Shown here: piece by piece, positions 11,701-26,700 of the stretch | Layout of the letters: every line of letters starts with the position of its first letter | How positions within the stretch are numbered: position 1 is the stretch's first letter | DNA from: Cyanoderma ruficeps | Lineage: Eukaryota > Chordata > Aves > Passeriformes > Timaliidae | DNA length: 64,000 nucleotides | NCBI GenBank assembly: GCA_008694505.1 | Contig: VZDJ01000056.1 | Location: 10,615,589-10,679,588 of the forward strand | Direction: 5' to 3' | Position numbers and translations under genes: made by a program | Notes under the pieces: generated by a model | What the model saw: only the letters and a program-made list of their open reading frames with translations | Told to the model about the DNA's origin: nothing | Databases searched by the model: none

Positions 11701-14700
11701 CACAGGACCACTTGCTCAAGGAGGTTATTTGGGGTCACATCAGACTTAAAATGGTGATAATTCTCTAGAACATCATCCCAAGCTGTGACACAAGGAACTG
11801 TTTCCCTGTGCCACGCTGCAGGGAGGCACAGTAGAGATGAATCGCAGGAGTATTTATGAAAGAAGGTGCAAATCTGAGGATTTTACATAGGTGCTGGCAA
11901 TGGAACAGAGAAATTTGGGTGAGCAATCCATCCCGTGGCCATAGAGAACTTTCCAGTGGCTTTTCCCCCTTTAGTTGTGGCAATTTTATTTTCATTTCAT
12001 CCGCTCACGGTGGAAAACACTTTTCTACCCTGTGTTTAATCAAATCTTTGTTTGCCTTCTGATTGTATTTTGATTGTATTGCCTATTCCAGAGGCTGAAC
12101 TAAGCCTGGATCTTGAGGTTCCACTGCTCTGATATTCCCCACCTGATCTCCTGATAAGAGAAATATTTACACACTCCATACACTATTTACTTGTGCTCCT
12201 GTATTAATTTACTAACAACAGTTCCGAGCACACTGTAATTTCTGGGCATCCCAAAAGGCTCCTGCTGCTGGGCAGGAGCAAATAACAGGAGCAGGATTTA
12301 CAAAGGAGACAGAGTTTCAACTCTCTGCATGCACATTATTGCCACAGTGTGTGCAAAGTGGGATTTATGAGGCTGTTTGATTATTAAATGACAAACTGGC
12401 TAATGCCGTGCTTTAAAAGGATGGGAGATAAATCATCAGCGCAGTGTTAGTCCCGAGATCTCCCTGACAGAAAACAAAATGAAATAAGGGTTTGTGTGGC
12501 TGTAAAGTACATGGCTAATCAAAGTGCTGGAATTACACATAAAAAGAGAGGGAACATGGTCTGCCTTTCTCCACAGGTATGATTAAACCCTGACAAAGCC
12601 TTATTTCTGCTCCCATTTTATCGTGCTGCAATTATAACCTTTATGGGCTCTTTTATTGGCCTTTTTAAAAAAATATTTGGTAGGGTTATAGTTGCTAAAA
12701 AAAGGAAATACCAATCCCATCCAGTCCTGGCAGCTGAACTGTGGTGGGCTCATTCCTAAATAAGTCAGATCACACAGCCTCTTTTGAATTATTTAGATAC
12801 ATTTATTCCTTTGTTAAAGAAATAGTGAAACCAGACCTGTTCTGCCCAAAGGGGGAAGAATATTCCTTCTTTTTCACCTTTTTCCTTTCGTTCCTGATAA
12901 TCCTTTATTCCCTCTAGTCCTGAATATGTGGTAACCACTCTCCCTGATCAGCTGAACTCTTGACACTATAAGACGACTTTCCTTTATATTAAATTCAGTT
13001 TGTAAGTGTGTAAAGAGAAGTGTGCTAAACAAGAACACTAATTAACAGATATTCATATTAATAGATGCACAATTAAATACTTCTAATTAGATTTCCTCTG
13101 AGTTCTTAAGGTCATTTTAAAAATGACAAATGCGCAGCATTTGGGCTATCTGAAAAATATCTTGGAACTTTTTGAAGGGTAATTTTCTGCATCTCTTGCC
13201 GGGGTTCAGCAGTGAAGGTCCTCAGCCCCCAATTCCCTTTTCAGGACAGAGTTTTCTGCAGCCTCGCTTGTCCTTCCCATCCTTTCTGTGGCTCAAACCC
13301 ACCCTTGCTCAGCTCTTCAGCAGCTGGTCTGCTCTCATTTCTGTCAAATACTTTATTGCACTTGAAGCACACATGTCAGTCCTGCAAAAAATGTCAAAAA
13401 AAAAAAATATATTTACATTAGATGGTGAAATAAGGCCTAAACATACCAGGACCAGATCTGTTTATTGTTCCAGCCCTCTCCATTGAGAGATTCCAAATTT
13501 TCAGGAATAACTCCATTCCACCCTCAGGCCCTGAGCAATGAGATTTATCCACGGCCCATGCTGCTGGCACCTGAGAGAGGGAATTCCAGGTTATCAGCTG
13601 CAGGAATCCAAAGGAAATCCCACAGCTGGCTCATCCTGGCTGCTTTTCCCTGCTCTTGGGCAATTATCCTCTTTCTTTGAGTCAAAATCTGGAGAAATGG
13701 GGTTTGGGGAGCAATGCCACTTCTCCAAGGGACACCTGTTTGGCCTTTGTGGAATAAAGAACTTTTCCTGGCACGTGCTGGGGGGTTTTAGCTCAGTGTA
13801 GCAGCGAAACACAACAAAACTCAAGCTTTATGCTCCAACCTCCCTCCCCGTGGAGTCTGACACAGATTTCAGCTATTTTCATGTGTGTCACATCCTCAGT
13901 GCATGCAACAGGAGTTTTCTTCATCTCACTTCTCGCTTCTTTCCTCTCGTATCCAACTGAGGAAATGAAAGAGAAGAAAGGAACAATTCATACATTAAAT
14001 AAAACAAATTTCCAAGTCTAGACACCGATCTCATCACAAACGCCTGTCTTCTCGCCTCCAGCGAATTCAGATTTGGGACCCTCGTGGAAAACTTATTTTC
14101 CATAAAATTCCTTTTGATGGGAGCGTTTTGATGAAAGGGAAGTGGGGCTGGTTTGGCTTTGCCAGAGAGAGGTGCTATTCCCCCAGCCTGGGCTGAGCAT
14201 CCCCAAGCACTGCAGCGAATGCATGGAAACATATGGGATTCACTTCACTCGGAATTTCAATGAGGAGAGCTGAGGGAAAACTGAGAAATGAGGTAGGCTG
14301 GAAGAATGCATTAGTCATATACAGCACTTTCCATGCATTAATAATCGGTAATAAGCAAATATTCATAATTTAAATTGTTTTTGGGGGCCCGGGCAAGAAG
14401 TACATTTAGAGATCATAAAATATGCTCAATACTTGTTGGCTCCAAGTCTTGCTTGTAGGAAACAGTTCAGTCCCAGTCCTGTGGAGGATGGGAATGGATC
14501 CTCTGCCACAAATCAAGCTGGTGAATTCTGTGTCCTGTGGCACACCCGGTTTTGGTGTTTTCCACTCAGGTTATGGCCATTACTCAGAGGAAAAACGGGG
14601 AAACAGTGATGTGGGAAGCTGAGAAAACAACGACCTGGGAATTATTTCATCAACACCGTGGAAGGAGAATGGAGCAGATGTTGTGACTGGGTGGGGGAAG

Positions 14701-17700
14701 TGTCTGGGAATTGCTGAGTTCTTGGAGCTGCCCCTTCGAACCCAGACCTGAAGGGTTCTCTTGTTCCCAGGGGAGAAACCCATCAGGTTTCCCTGGGATC
14801 TGTTCTCCCACCACCCTCTGAGCACTCTGTGCCCTCCTTCTGCTTCCCATCTGCTCCTCTACTGTTCACAGCCAGATTCCAAAACCAGGAGCACTTTAAC
14901 ACATTTCAACTTCTTCTGTTATTTGGGAAAGGATTGTTTTGTGTCTGTGGATGGAATTAGACAAACAGGGAATTAAAATGTCTGTGGCTCCTCCTGAGGG
15001 GCAGCTCCAATCTCCGTTCCCTGGGACAGGGAATGGCTGGAGCTGTGTCAGGGCAGGGTTAGGTTGGATTTTAGGGAAAGGTTCTTCCCCCAGAAAGGTT
15101 CTTTATTCCCAGAGGGAATGGGCAGAGCCCTGAGGCTGCAGAGCTCCAGCAGGGTTTGGACAAAGCTCCCAGGGATGCCCAGGGTGGGATTGTTGGGGTT
15201 GATCCTTGTAGGTCCTTCCCAGCACAGCTTCTCCTGTAATAATCTGGTAAACAGGAGAAGTCTTCACTCCATCCCCTGATCAAATCCAACACACAAAATG
15301 CATTGTCTGTGAGACAACGGCTCAGCTCCAACCAATTTGAGCAGAAATGTGTCAGGACAGTTCAGCAAACTTCAGGGGAGCATTTCAATTACCAGAATGT
15401 CAAACGCTGTTGGTTTAGCTTCAGAATATCCGTTATCCTTAAAAATAAATTAAAAAAAACCTGCTTGGGGAGGAATCAAGACCAAATGGATAGATGATTC
15501 CAAAATTTGCACTAGTCTGCTAACAAAGGAGGAGATTGATGGCACTTGACTGTTCTTTAGCTGAAGTCAATATGCAGCCTAAGGGAGTTATTTACTTGCT
15601 CTTGGCAGGTGCCTCCCTCTCAAATGAGACACCAAACTTAGACAAACAAAGCTGAGGGAATGAAACCCTCCACAGTGTCTGAAAAAAACCCTCAACTGCC
15701 TTGAAGTCAAAGCAGATGAGCAGCAGAGGAAAAGAGGAGTTTTGCTTGTCAGGCTGCTTAGTGCCGCAAACCACCCGCCTTTCCTCACCCACTGCCGGCA
15801 CACAAAATACCCCAGATATTTGCTGCAGGTACCAAGTTCCATATAAAATCTATTTTTCTTATGATATTCCAGAACTTACTCTTCTATTCCCAGCTTTCTA
15901 CAGCAATGCAGTTGGGTGGGTAGCGCTGGGATATTAACTTTACTATTATTTTATTTTTTAAGTCTGGTTTTTCGAAGCCCGGATTAAGTGGGTCTCTGCT
16001 TTTATCCCCCTTGCTTCTGAAGCCACGAGGAGCTTTGCATAGCTTTGATGAGATGCCTTAACCCTTCCATCTTATCAGTGGCTGCGTGCTTGTAAAGAAG
16101 TTCATTTCCTATTTTAGTATTTAAATGGAGCACTTGAAGTGTGGGCATCAGCAATCAGAGCAATCCCAGCTCTCTCAGACACCACTGCTGAAAGTCAACA
16201 CGAATACAAATTAAGCCTATCTGTTGATGAAATCCCACTTTTGCCTGGAGGACCAATGGGATTGATTCCACCCCGGCTAAATTTGATTAATCACTTCAGC
16301 TGCATTCCTGGCTTACAAACATTGACAGGAATCCAAAGCAGGGATTTACCTGCCTGCTTTCGGTGTTTGGTCTGAAGTTGCTCTTTAAGATATGAGAACT
16401 CCTACAAAGCCCGGGGTTGGTGTTTGAAAGTGGTTTTTAATCTCTGAAGCCCCAGTGTCACAGCACATTTGGTGCTAACCAGACACACCCCACCATCACA
16501 CCATGCCTCAGGGAATGCTGAGAGCTGCAGGAAGTATTTTCCAGCTAAAAATACCCAATGCTGGCACCACAGTGGCTCCTGGTTTGAGACAGAAAAGAGA
16601 AGGGAATTGCAGAGAACTGGGAGAGGCAGCTCCAGTGCCGTTACTGAGGCTTTATTTGCTCTCAGCAGGGAGGTTTGTCTGGTTTTGGGGTTGGTTTTGG
16701 TGTTGATTGCAGGCATTTCCCAGTGCTGCCCCCTGAGCAATGCCTCCGGATCTGAGAGGAACATCTCACACAGCAGCACCCACAGCAACCACCAGAACTG
16801 CTGATATTGGCAGAAGAGAAGTTTTACGACCAAAAGGCTCTAAGAAAACACCCCAAACTCTCCTGGAGTCCCTTCAGTCTTTCTTCCTTCTCCATCTTTC
16901 TGGTTATTTTGTTCTTGTTCCCCATGCTGAGGGTGAAGGCCGGGGAATGGAAAACTTGACTGAAAGATGAGGAGGGAGATAAGGAGAAGGAAGAACAAGC
17001 ACAGATCACGGGAGAAAAAAGAAATGCTTTATTTTTTCCTTCTTTATCTTATTTTCCTTTGTTTTTCCTCTTTCTTCTCTCTCTGTTCTGTTTCTATTTG
17101 AAGTCAAGGCACTGCAGAGTAACGAGGAGAGAGGAGGGGACCCCCATTGCTACCTGACCCAGGCAGCAACCAGAGAATTTTGGTGCAGGAGGAGACAGGA
17201 GAAAAGGGTTTTCCCTTTCTTTCCTCTCTTCTTGGAGAGCTTCACAACGGAACAAGCCAATAAACCCAATTTCACCCTGTGCTGCTCAGTGCTCAGTGCC
17301 AGTGTTTAGCCCAGCAGATAATGTGAGCATGGAGGAAGTAAATGAAGCAGATGTTCTCACGTGAAAAAGAAAAGGATTTATTACAACTCCCCTCCCCAGG
17401 ACACCTCTGTAATGCAATTTGAAATTGTTCCCACTCCAGTCATGGCAGCCTTTTAAAGGGGAGCCTCTCCAAGGGGCTGTCCTGCATGCTGAGATGTCCC
17501 AGGAAAATTGTCACTGTTCCCTGCCAGGAGGAATTGCAATAATCCCAACCCCAGTGAGTGTCAGTGCTGTGCCCTCTCCCCCTTCCAGCTCGTGTCCTGT
17601 CCCTGCTCCGTGCACATTTTCTGGTGGATGCTCAGGACTCCATCCAAAGCCAGATAATCTCATTGGATTTTTTTCCACTGAGCAGGCTGGGAATCAAGGC

Positions 17701-20700
17701 TCCTAATTAGGAGTTTGCAGGGGGGAAAAAAGTAATGAGAGAATGCAACCTTCTGTGCTTCTCTTCCAGTCCAAGTTGTGCTGCCATGGACAGAGTTGCT
17801 GCTGGGGATGTTGCTGCAGCATGAAAAATGACAGTGTGGGATGGAAAACATGCACCAAATTTGGAAAACATGCACCTGGTTTGGAAAACCTGCACCAAAT
17901 ATGGAAAACTTGCACCAGATTTGGAAAACCTGCGCCAAATATGGAAAACATCCTCCAAATTTGGAAAACCTGCACCCAATTTGGAAAACCTGCACTAAAT
18001 ATGAAAAATATGCCCCAGATTTGGAAAACCTGTACCAAATCTGCTGCACAGGCACCAAAGATTCTGACCCCCAGAGTTCTCAAAGAAAATGTAACGTTAG
18101 AGGAAACAGATCAAGGTGTCTCGAGGAGGTGATGTAAAGTGAGATTGATTAATAGGGAATCACAGCGTGTCCCAGGTTGGAAGGGATCACCAGGAGCATC
18201 AAAGTCCAACTGCTGGCCAAACTGCACAGGACAAACAGGGTGGGCACAGGGACTGCAGTCAGGCAATTTCCAGGCATGATGAACAAAGAATCCTCCAGGG
18301 TAGGATTTCTGGGATTATTTTGGGTGGGGAGGGTCATGTGAGTGAGGGCACCTTGGAAAAGTGGCTGGTGATTGAAAGGAGGCCACAAACAGCTCTAGTT
18401 TAGCCATGGGATTTTGGGACAAAGGAATGTTGTTCTTTCATTGCTCCTTTTCCACGAGAGCTAAAAATCTGCATGGATTTTCAGTGAAAGGGAAATCTGG
18501 TAGAGGAAAAGCTGAAGGGACACACACAGGTGACATAGTGTGAGTAACACATCAAAAAGACAAAAACTTTCTGTACTATTTGGAGCAGGGATGTGGGTCT
18601 GGGGCTCCAGTGAACCACACCCAGTCCCCAGCATTGTCACTCCAACTGGCTTTAAATTCACCAGCCCCGGGAGGATTGTCCCACGTTTTCTGCAGGTCCA
18701 CAGGGAGCCCAACCAACAGGCACAAGAAATTAGAGGTGATGAGACCTGGCTGGGGTTTGGAGCACCCTGGGATAGTGGAAATTGTCCCTGCCCATGGCAG
18801 GGAGTGGAATGGGATGAGCTTTAAGGTCCCTTTCACCCCAAACCATCCTGGAATTCTCTGGTTCTATTTTGGGGGTTTTTGGTCTCGGACTCTACTCCAG
18901 GGTTTCTGAAATCCAACCAGGGCTGTGCTGGTGTCAGCTGCTTGTTGTCTGGACAGAATTCCTGAAGGTTACCAGCAGGTTTTGTTGTTCCTGTGCTTCT
19001 GAATTGACAAGCAGAGAGGGAAGCAGCTTCCTGCAAGTGAGTGAAACTCCCACGCAGAGGGCAATTCAGGGCCTCCTGTACTGTCTAAATTCTACTTAAA
19101 TCTCATATTAAGGGCTTAGTTTTACATCTGGAGTGGATTGAGTTGTGTGAGGGGCTGAGTCAGAGCTCCCGATAGTGTCTGGATGATAAAAATGATGATC
19201 AATGGTGGGATTAGAATAGTGGCAGTGTGGAAGAGCTTTTGTCTGATGTAGTGGAGTTACGAAGATTTCATAAAACCAGCAGAACTTGGAAGATAAAGGA
19301 ATTGGCCTCTGTTTTATTTGGCAATCCTGTTCCTTTTCTGCTTTTCTTTCCCGTACACACAGAGGTGCTGTTGCCCAGTATTCCCTGGCTGCCAGTTCTG
19401 GGATGTATCACTACGAGACATTCGGGCACAGGGTGGTTTTTGTCCCTTTTTCCTTTGGCCATCACAGAGGAACATCTGCCTCACATTTCATCCTTGAGTG
19501 CGTTACAGACAGGGCAAACCAGCTTTTTGCTATTTTGTGTTAAAGGCAGTAGCAGCTCCTGAAAATCCTGTTTTTCCTCTGGAATCTGTATGATGGAGTG
19601 TAGCTCAGTTCAGACGGCTGTATATATTTACATAAATAAATGTTTGTGGTCCCAATTGCAGGAATGTGATGCAAAAATAATTATATTTTTAGGAAGAGGG
19701 GAGAATTTTAAGATATAGGATGGAAGAGTTCTAGCGTCACGTTTTATAATTTCTAATAATATCCTTTTCTACAATATTTTAATAAGACTATTCAGCTGGA
19801 TTGTGTAATTTTGTTTTGATCCAAATAGTTAAAGGATTATAACGGCATTTATTTGATTCCCAGTTAATTGTCAGTCAACCCTGAAGCTCATTTATATCAG
19901 CATGCAGATAAAGGAAAAAATCTTTTAAGCACAGTTTATTAAATGGCAACACTATTAGCATACAAATGATGCTCAGAATAGAATAAACAGGTACAAAGAT
20001 CATTAACATATGATACAGACAGTCAGATCTCAGATGGGATTCAGTGGGACCTTTTCAAAAATACCAGGGCTGTCAGCAGCAGGGACAAGTCATTCACTCA
20101 GCCAAACTTTACTCACATTTCCATCTGCATAAATCACTGCTAATTCCGAGTCACCTGGGAGTTGTGCTCATCTCTCTGCCCCTCTCTCACTTCCCTTTGT
20201 AGTTTTGGATGCAGCCTCTCCTGCTCCTCAATCTTGGTGAAATGAGAGGAGTCAGATATTGTCTCAGTGTCTGGCGGCACGTCTGGAGAAATTTATAAAC
20301 AATATATCTTTGCACGGCCTGGAAATAAAGAGGGGGTTTGCTCCTGAGCAGCAAAGGGAGGCTGAGCAGACATGGTTTCAAATCGGATTTCTCAGATAAT
20401 AAAAATTACTTTGCCTGTGATTTCATCAGATCCAGATTCCTCTCTTTTTATCAACACAGCGCCGTGATGAGGCTTCAATAAGGCTGGGAGGTGTCAGATG
20501 GGAGAGGCAGACAGGAGACAAGAAGAGGGAATCTTCACAAAGTATCAGGGTTACTTTATTTGGAAAAGAATTACACCCTTGAAGGGAGAGCTGCCCTTCT
20601 GGCAGTGCTGAATCCTGCAGAATTCACCCAGTTTTACACTGATCCAGCTCAAGATTTTGATGGGGATCTCAAAGGCCTTTGCTGTTTGAATCCATGCATT

Positions 20701-23700
20701 TCATATCCATGAATTAACATCCCCCCTCTCTCCCAAAACCAGACTGGCTGAACAATGCAGCAGTGCACAAAGCTACCCCTGCTGCACTTTTGAATCTAAT
20801 GACTTGACACCTCTTTCTTTTCTCAGACTTTACTTCTTCCATCAGCCTTTCTAAATACAAACTATTCTTTCATGCTCTTAAGATCAAAGCAAATAGCCAT
20901 CAACAATCTTTTGTTCACACGAGACAACACATTCGGAGACGGTTTGTTTGGCCTGGTTAATTAAAAGCTGTACCTATCATCCCTGCTTGATTTCTCAAGT
21001 CCTTTACTTAAAAAGTATGTGTGACAATTTTAATGAGCTCTCACTTCTTCCCCACAGCCTCGTGGCTTCTGCACAAACTTTGCAAACTCTTCCTTTTTGA
21101 ACATCACACGGAGCTCTGACTCCAGCAGATCCCAGGGAAGCTGTTTGTTTTCCCTCCCCGCACATGGTGCTCATCTCATCTCCTGATGGAGTCACTCAGA
21201 GGGGAATTTCAATATTTATATCTGATGGGTTTAAAGTAAAAAGAGGGTCAGGTTAGATTTAAAACGAGGGAGAAATATTTTACATTGCTGGTGACAGAAC
21301 ACAGGCACAGGGTGCCCAGAGAAGCTGTGGTTGTCCCTGGATCCCTGGAAGTGTCCAAGGCCAGGCTGGAAATTTGGGCTTGGAGCACTCTGGGATGGTG
21401 AAAGGTGTTCCTGCCCATGGGACTGGATGATCTTTAAGGTCCTTTCCAACCCAAACCATTCCATGATTCTATATGGAACACTATTTCCGTGTGTTCCAAA
21501 TCGGCCCTGGTGTGCAGGAACTTTGCCTGAACGGTCAGAACTGGGTTTCCATCTCTCCCTTTGCTCACAGCAGCTTGGTTCAATTGACCTGTTCACCCAG
21601 AGGTGGCACCAGGCAGGAGGCAGCGGGACTCTGATCAGGATTTAAGCGTTTTGTTAGTCAGAGATGCCGGCCTAGAGTTAGGCCTGTGCTTAAGCAATCC
21701 CTTGCTGCCTCAGGGCTTCATGAACAGCTGGGTCCTGAATTCCTCCTTCTCCTGCCTCGTTCACAGCGCTGCATTTATCAGATCTGCTTCAGGTCTGGTG
21801 CTTTTTGGTCCTTTGACAGCCACTTATTTACTCATTGACAGAAGTCCAGTGTTCCTGGCAGACAAAATATTCTCCTTGCACGGTGTTGGACAAGTTAAAC
21901 TTTTCTGTCTCGTCACAGCACTTGGAATTACCTTGTCTTGTGGTGCAGCTGCTAAGAATTATTATCTCTAGCCTTCACACAGCCTCAAATGTGAAAAGGA
22001 ATGGTTTCTAGCCAGCCTTTCAGCAGGTGAGACGTGCCTTTCACAGCTTCTTTTTAAACCATTTGTCAGAGCTTGATCCAAAGCCCATTAAGGGCAACAC
22101 TCCCTTTGCCTTCTGCATCTCAGCTGCCTGATTTGAGAGAGAAATGGGACAGGACAAAGTGCAGCCCCTCTGAACCCACCCACGGCACAAAGTCGTGGCT
22201 CTGAGGGATTTTAGGGCAACTTTGCTGCTCTTGGCACCTGGGGCAGCGTTTCACAGGGCGTTGTTGGTTTTCTTCTTGCATTTGAAATTCATCATCTTCA
22301 TCTTCTGCTGTGCTCTGTCTTCTCATCCCTCTGCTGACACAGACCTCAGGACGGCTGGAAATTTCTCACTTTTTAATTTTTTTTTTTTTAAATTGCCTTC
22401 TCCACTAAACTAATTACTCTGGAGTCCTTTGTGCTCTTACACAAATTCTGCCTGAGTGTCTTATTTACTGCTCGCTCTAATTGTCGTTAGGTAGAGTGAC
22501 CTTCTTCAAACAACTCAGGAGCTTTTATTTAGCAGATTTTTCTCTCTGCTAAGCTCCATTTTGATCCATTGAAAAGAGCCATTCCATCCTCAGCCTGCCC
22601 AGCCATTGAAATATTGTTTCAGAGCAGCATTTCTTCAGATCAAACGTGACACTGTCAGCTCTTGTGTGGGTACAAACCCCTCTTAGTGGCTAAATGAGAG
22701 AGATGGGAATTATCAAGGTCTCAATTCATCATGAAGAATACAGGGATGAAAAATCTGAGGCATGACCAAACTTCAGTGAAAAAGCTGCAACCAGAATCCA
22801 CAGGGGCTAAGACAGAGCTTTCAAAGCTTCCCCCCTTTGCTATTCTGTATTTTGCAGACTGTTTTTTTCTTTCCTGTGTATTTACCTACATTGAAGCTTT
22901 TGGAGACGGAGATTGTCTTTTTTTCCCTTTTTTTATTTTTGTTTTCCTTTATGCCACTTCTGGATTTTAATTTGCACCTAAGATGTTTTAGGTGCACCTG
23001 CAGTAAAAGTAACAGAGCATCAATATTTGATGGAGAGAAAGACACTGAGGTGGCTCGTTATGAATTATTATCCAGGTACCCAATTTGTGAACATTTGCTG
23101 ATTCACACTGGAATCTCTTTGGATACTGTTTGATGAACACCATATGTTACCCAGCCACTCGATTGCATCCCCTGTTTTATCACCAGCAGTGTTTTTTTCT
23201 GGTGGTTGGTGCCAGCTGAGGGGAAGAAATGCGTCATTAATGCAAAAAAATATTGCAGAGGCAGAAGGGGAATACTTGGAAATGTTTCTTCATATTCAAA
23301 GCTGCCTTTGGAGCAGCCATGGGTGTGTCCCCACACAGAGGGAGAGGACCCCGGGCTCCTGTGTTGGTGCACAGAGGTGACACCAGCTCAGCTCATGGGG
23401 GCACAGAATTGTGGAATATCCTGAGCTGGAAAAGATCCACAAGGATCAGAAATGCTGCCCCAGGTGCCAAGATCCAGCTCCTGGCCCTGCACAGACCCCC
23501 CACATCCCACCCGGGCATCCCTGGAGTGGTGTCCAAGCTCTCCTGGAGCTCTGGCAGCCTCGGGAATGTTCCCATTCCCTGGGGAGCTTTCTGTCACCCT
23601 AGGTTTTTTTGCTTTTGAGCGCTTGTAACTTTGTGCTGCAAATTCTCACCCAGCTTCATGCAAACAATGTGTATTTTTAGAATGTTTACATCTTTCTCCT

Positions 23701-26700
23701 CTGGGAGGAGAAATGATTGATGGTGATGTCCACCATCCAGGTTAGAGAGGTGGCGACCTGTGCAGCCAATCTCTGGACCTTTGTACAAATGTATATAAAT
23801 GGAGTCAGATTTTGAATAAAAAAAGAAGGAAGAAGTTTCCCCTGAACTCTGCTCCGCCCTGTGGTGACCCTGTCCGTGCCTTCACCTGGGCAGTGCCCAG
23901 CACCCTCTGGGGGAAGAGCCTTCCCCAAAAATCCAACCTAAACCTGCCCCGGCACAACTTCATCCGTCCTTCCTTATCCAGAACCTCTCATTCAGCTGAT
24001 ACATCCCTGGATTGAGGAGGGCACTTTGCTTCCTCCTATTTTGCTCTGCTCCAGTTCCAAAGGATGGATTATTAAACCTGAACTTATTTCCTCGCTGTGC
24101 CACAAGTGGCAAACCCAGAGCTGCTGCAGCACCTGGTGATTATTGCCAAGGAAACAAAGATTTTTTCATTCAAGCCTAAAGCCCTTCCCCTCTCAGCTGC
24201 ACACCCCAGCGACAGCACCACGGGGACATCTCTGCTTGGCCTGGGCCTAAATCCACCCTGCCCTGCCCAGGAGCAGATCTTTGTGCAGGGAAAGGTCAGA
24301 TGAGTGTGGGAGACATGAAATTCAGGGGATACAAACGAGGAGATCACCAGAAATCCCGGCTGAGATGTTGGGAGGGTGTAAGAGGAGCAGGACAAGGTCT
24401 GACGTGTGTTCCACTTGCAGTTACAAATGTACAAATGCCAGAATGGGAAACAGAAACACACTGTGATGGTTTTTGATTTTATTTTTTTTTGTGTGTGTGT
24501 TTAATGGTTCTGATGCTACTGCCAGCTCCAACTTCTGCTCTTGTGATTGTTCATTTCCTTTAATAATTCAGTGCATCACCCAATCTTATGTTGTTAGTAA
24601 TAAATATTAAATACCCGTGCTGTGATGCATGAATTAGATATTTTCTATTTTATGAAAGGAGCCTTGTATTAGAGTTAAATGTCAATTAAATGAGGGATAT
24701 AAAAAATGATGCAGTGCTGCTGTGAGTGAACGGGGCCTGGTTTCCTGTGGAGTTGTGGCTTACACTGAATATTTTTTGAGTGTAAGGAAATGTGGCATTT
24801 GGGTGCAGATTCTCTGGTGCCTATTGAGGACTGAGCTTGGTGGCAAGAGGAGATCCACACAGAGACCCTGACCCCCATTTTTATGGAACTTGCAGGACCT
24901 TCATGTCCTAAATTTCTTCTAAACTCAGAAAAAAATTTCTTTAAGTTCCACATTTACCAGGTGCAGCAGGAGTGGTCCTGATATTACCATTAAATGCAAT
25001 TTTCCCAATACTCCGCAAACCAAAACAAACAACTCGGTGGCTCCAAGGTGGTTCGAGGGCCCTGTGAGACAGTGATGGATTTGATTTTGTTCCTTGGCTT
25101 GTGAGGTGGCATTTGAGCATCTCAGCCAGTCTGATAATATCTTTTAATAATCCTGACAGAACTCCACGGGCAGCTGGGCTCACACACAACCTCAGCTTGG
25201 CTTAGGAGCACTGGGATCTGTAAAAAAAAAACACAAAAAACCACAAAACCATGGTAAAATAGAACACAAGTAAAATAGAACACAAGTTGAGTCTTTTGAC
25301 TTTGTCTTGAGATTCCAGATTTTGCTGGAAGAAAGTCACCTGGAAAAGTGAATGATCAACCCCAGTTTGCCAATGAAACATTTCTAATGTAGAAATTAAT
25401 AAGCAGCAGAGGTGAAAATTGAATATGTGTGAAATAACACATATTCAGCTTGCTATAGAAAAGAAAAATCATCATGAAATGTTTAAATATTAAAAGTAGC
25501 GCTGCATTTGTGTTACCATTCTTCTGCCAGAAGTCTTTTTTAATTTCTGTCTTTCTATTGTTGCCCAGGAAAGTTGTGGATTCCCCATCCCTGGAAGTGC
25601 CCCAGGCCAGGTTGGATGGGGCTTGGGGCACCCTGGGATGGTGAAAATTGTTCCTGTCCATGGCAGGGGGTGGGATAAGGTTTAAGATCCCGTCCAACCC
25701 AAGCCCTTCTGGGATTTTGGGATCCCATTTTGTTTGTTTTTCCCCAGGGTGGCGTTCCTGGAGGATGGCAGCCTCAGGATCTCCAACATCTCCAAGGTGG
25801 ATGCCGGGGTTTACACTTGTGTGGCCACGAACCAGTTTGGAACTGCCAGAAACTCAGGGAACCTGATTGTGAAAGGTATTTCAGTATTTCCTTCTTTTGT
25901 GCAATGAAATGAGCTTTAAAGACCCTTCCACTGCAAGACTCTCTGATTTTGTAACTCTTTTTTTTTAAAATATCCTTTTTTTCAGCACAATCAGAATATT
26001 TTCTCCGGCCTGAAGCGCGACCTCATCCTTAACTTTGCATCTTTTGCAAAAATCTTTTTAACATTCACCTTTTGACAGAGCAATTAGCGCTGATACAGCT
26101 CAGAGTGTGGCCTGAGATGGTGCTGCAGCACAGCCAGCAAGGAGAACACCAAGAACTTCAGGGTTTCAGCAGCTCTGACTTCATCAAGGTTCTGCCCCCT
26201 CTCACATGTCCCATACATTGTGGCAATATGGGAACATCCCATTAAAACATGGAAAAAAACCCCATTATTTTGTTTGGCATTTAGGAAGTTTATTAAAAGA
26301 CCGAGTAACAACGTGGCATAAAAATGATCTTGTTTGCAGGGAACATTTGTTTTTGTTTCCCCTCTGGAGAAGTTGGGGCTGTTCAATTATAGGCCTCATT
26401 GCTTCAGCGTTATTTTCAACTGAAATGTCAGAACTTGGGAAAGCATAGCTAATGTGCAAATTAAGTTTATTGCTGCTCATTGAGTTGTTTATTCTTGGTG
26501 GGAGAAGTCTTTATTACACCTCCAGCACTCACATCTCCCCTCTTTTCTCCTCTGGAATGGGATTTGTCATATAAAGCATGTTTGCTGTTGCTAAGCAAGA
26601 TAGATGGCTAAGGCAGAACCAAGAGCTTTTAAGAAGCTTTTAAAAGTATTTGAGGTGGAAGTTTTGAAGACAAGCCCATAAAAGAAGTAAAAAAAATATC

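Larger units (their letters stand above)
10162..25747 (+). other. CNTN6: CNTN6 intron inside Ig5 (15.6 kb, the largest)
   Basis: Phase-2 intron. Contents in order: a CpG-dense patch (10325-10460), an LTR (10725-11195), CR1 fragments at 11340, 14993, 18163, 18713, 21230, 23400 and 25566, a 20-bp minisatellite (17841-18040) and long repeat-free AT-rich stretches (11700-14400, 19560-21000, 24460-25200). No coding exon is recognisable. Confidence 0.75.

Noticed and set aside
17841..18040. Possible CRISPR-like array
   Set aside because: The 20-bp units are contiguous without spacers and the genome is vertebrate.
17660..18137. Repeat proteins on both strands rich in Trp-Lys-Thr-Cys or Phe-Pro-Asn motifs
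   Set aside because: By-products of the 20-bp minisatellite. Open frames on both strands at once are not evidence of coding.
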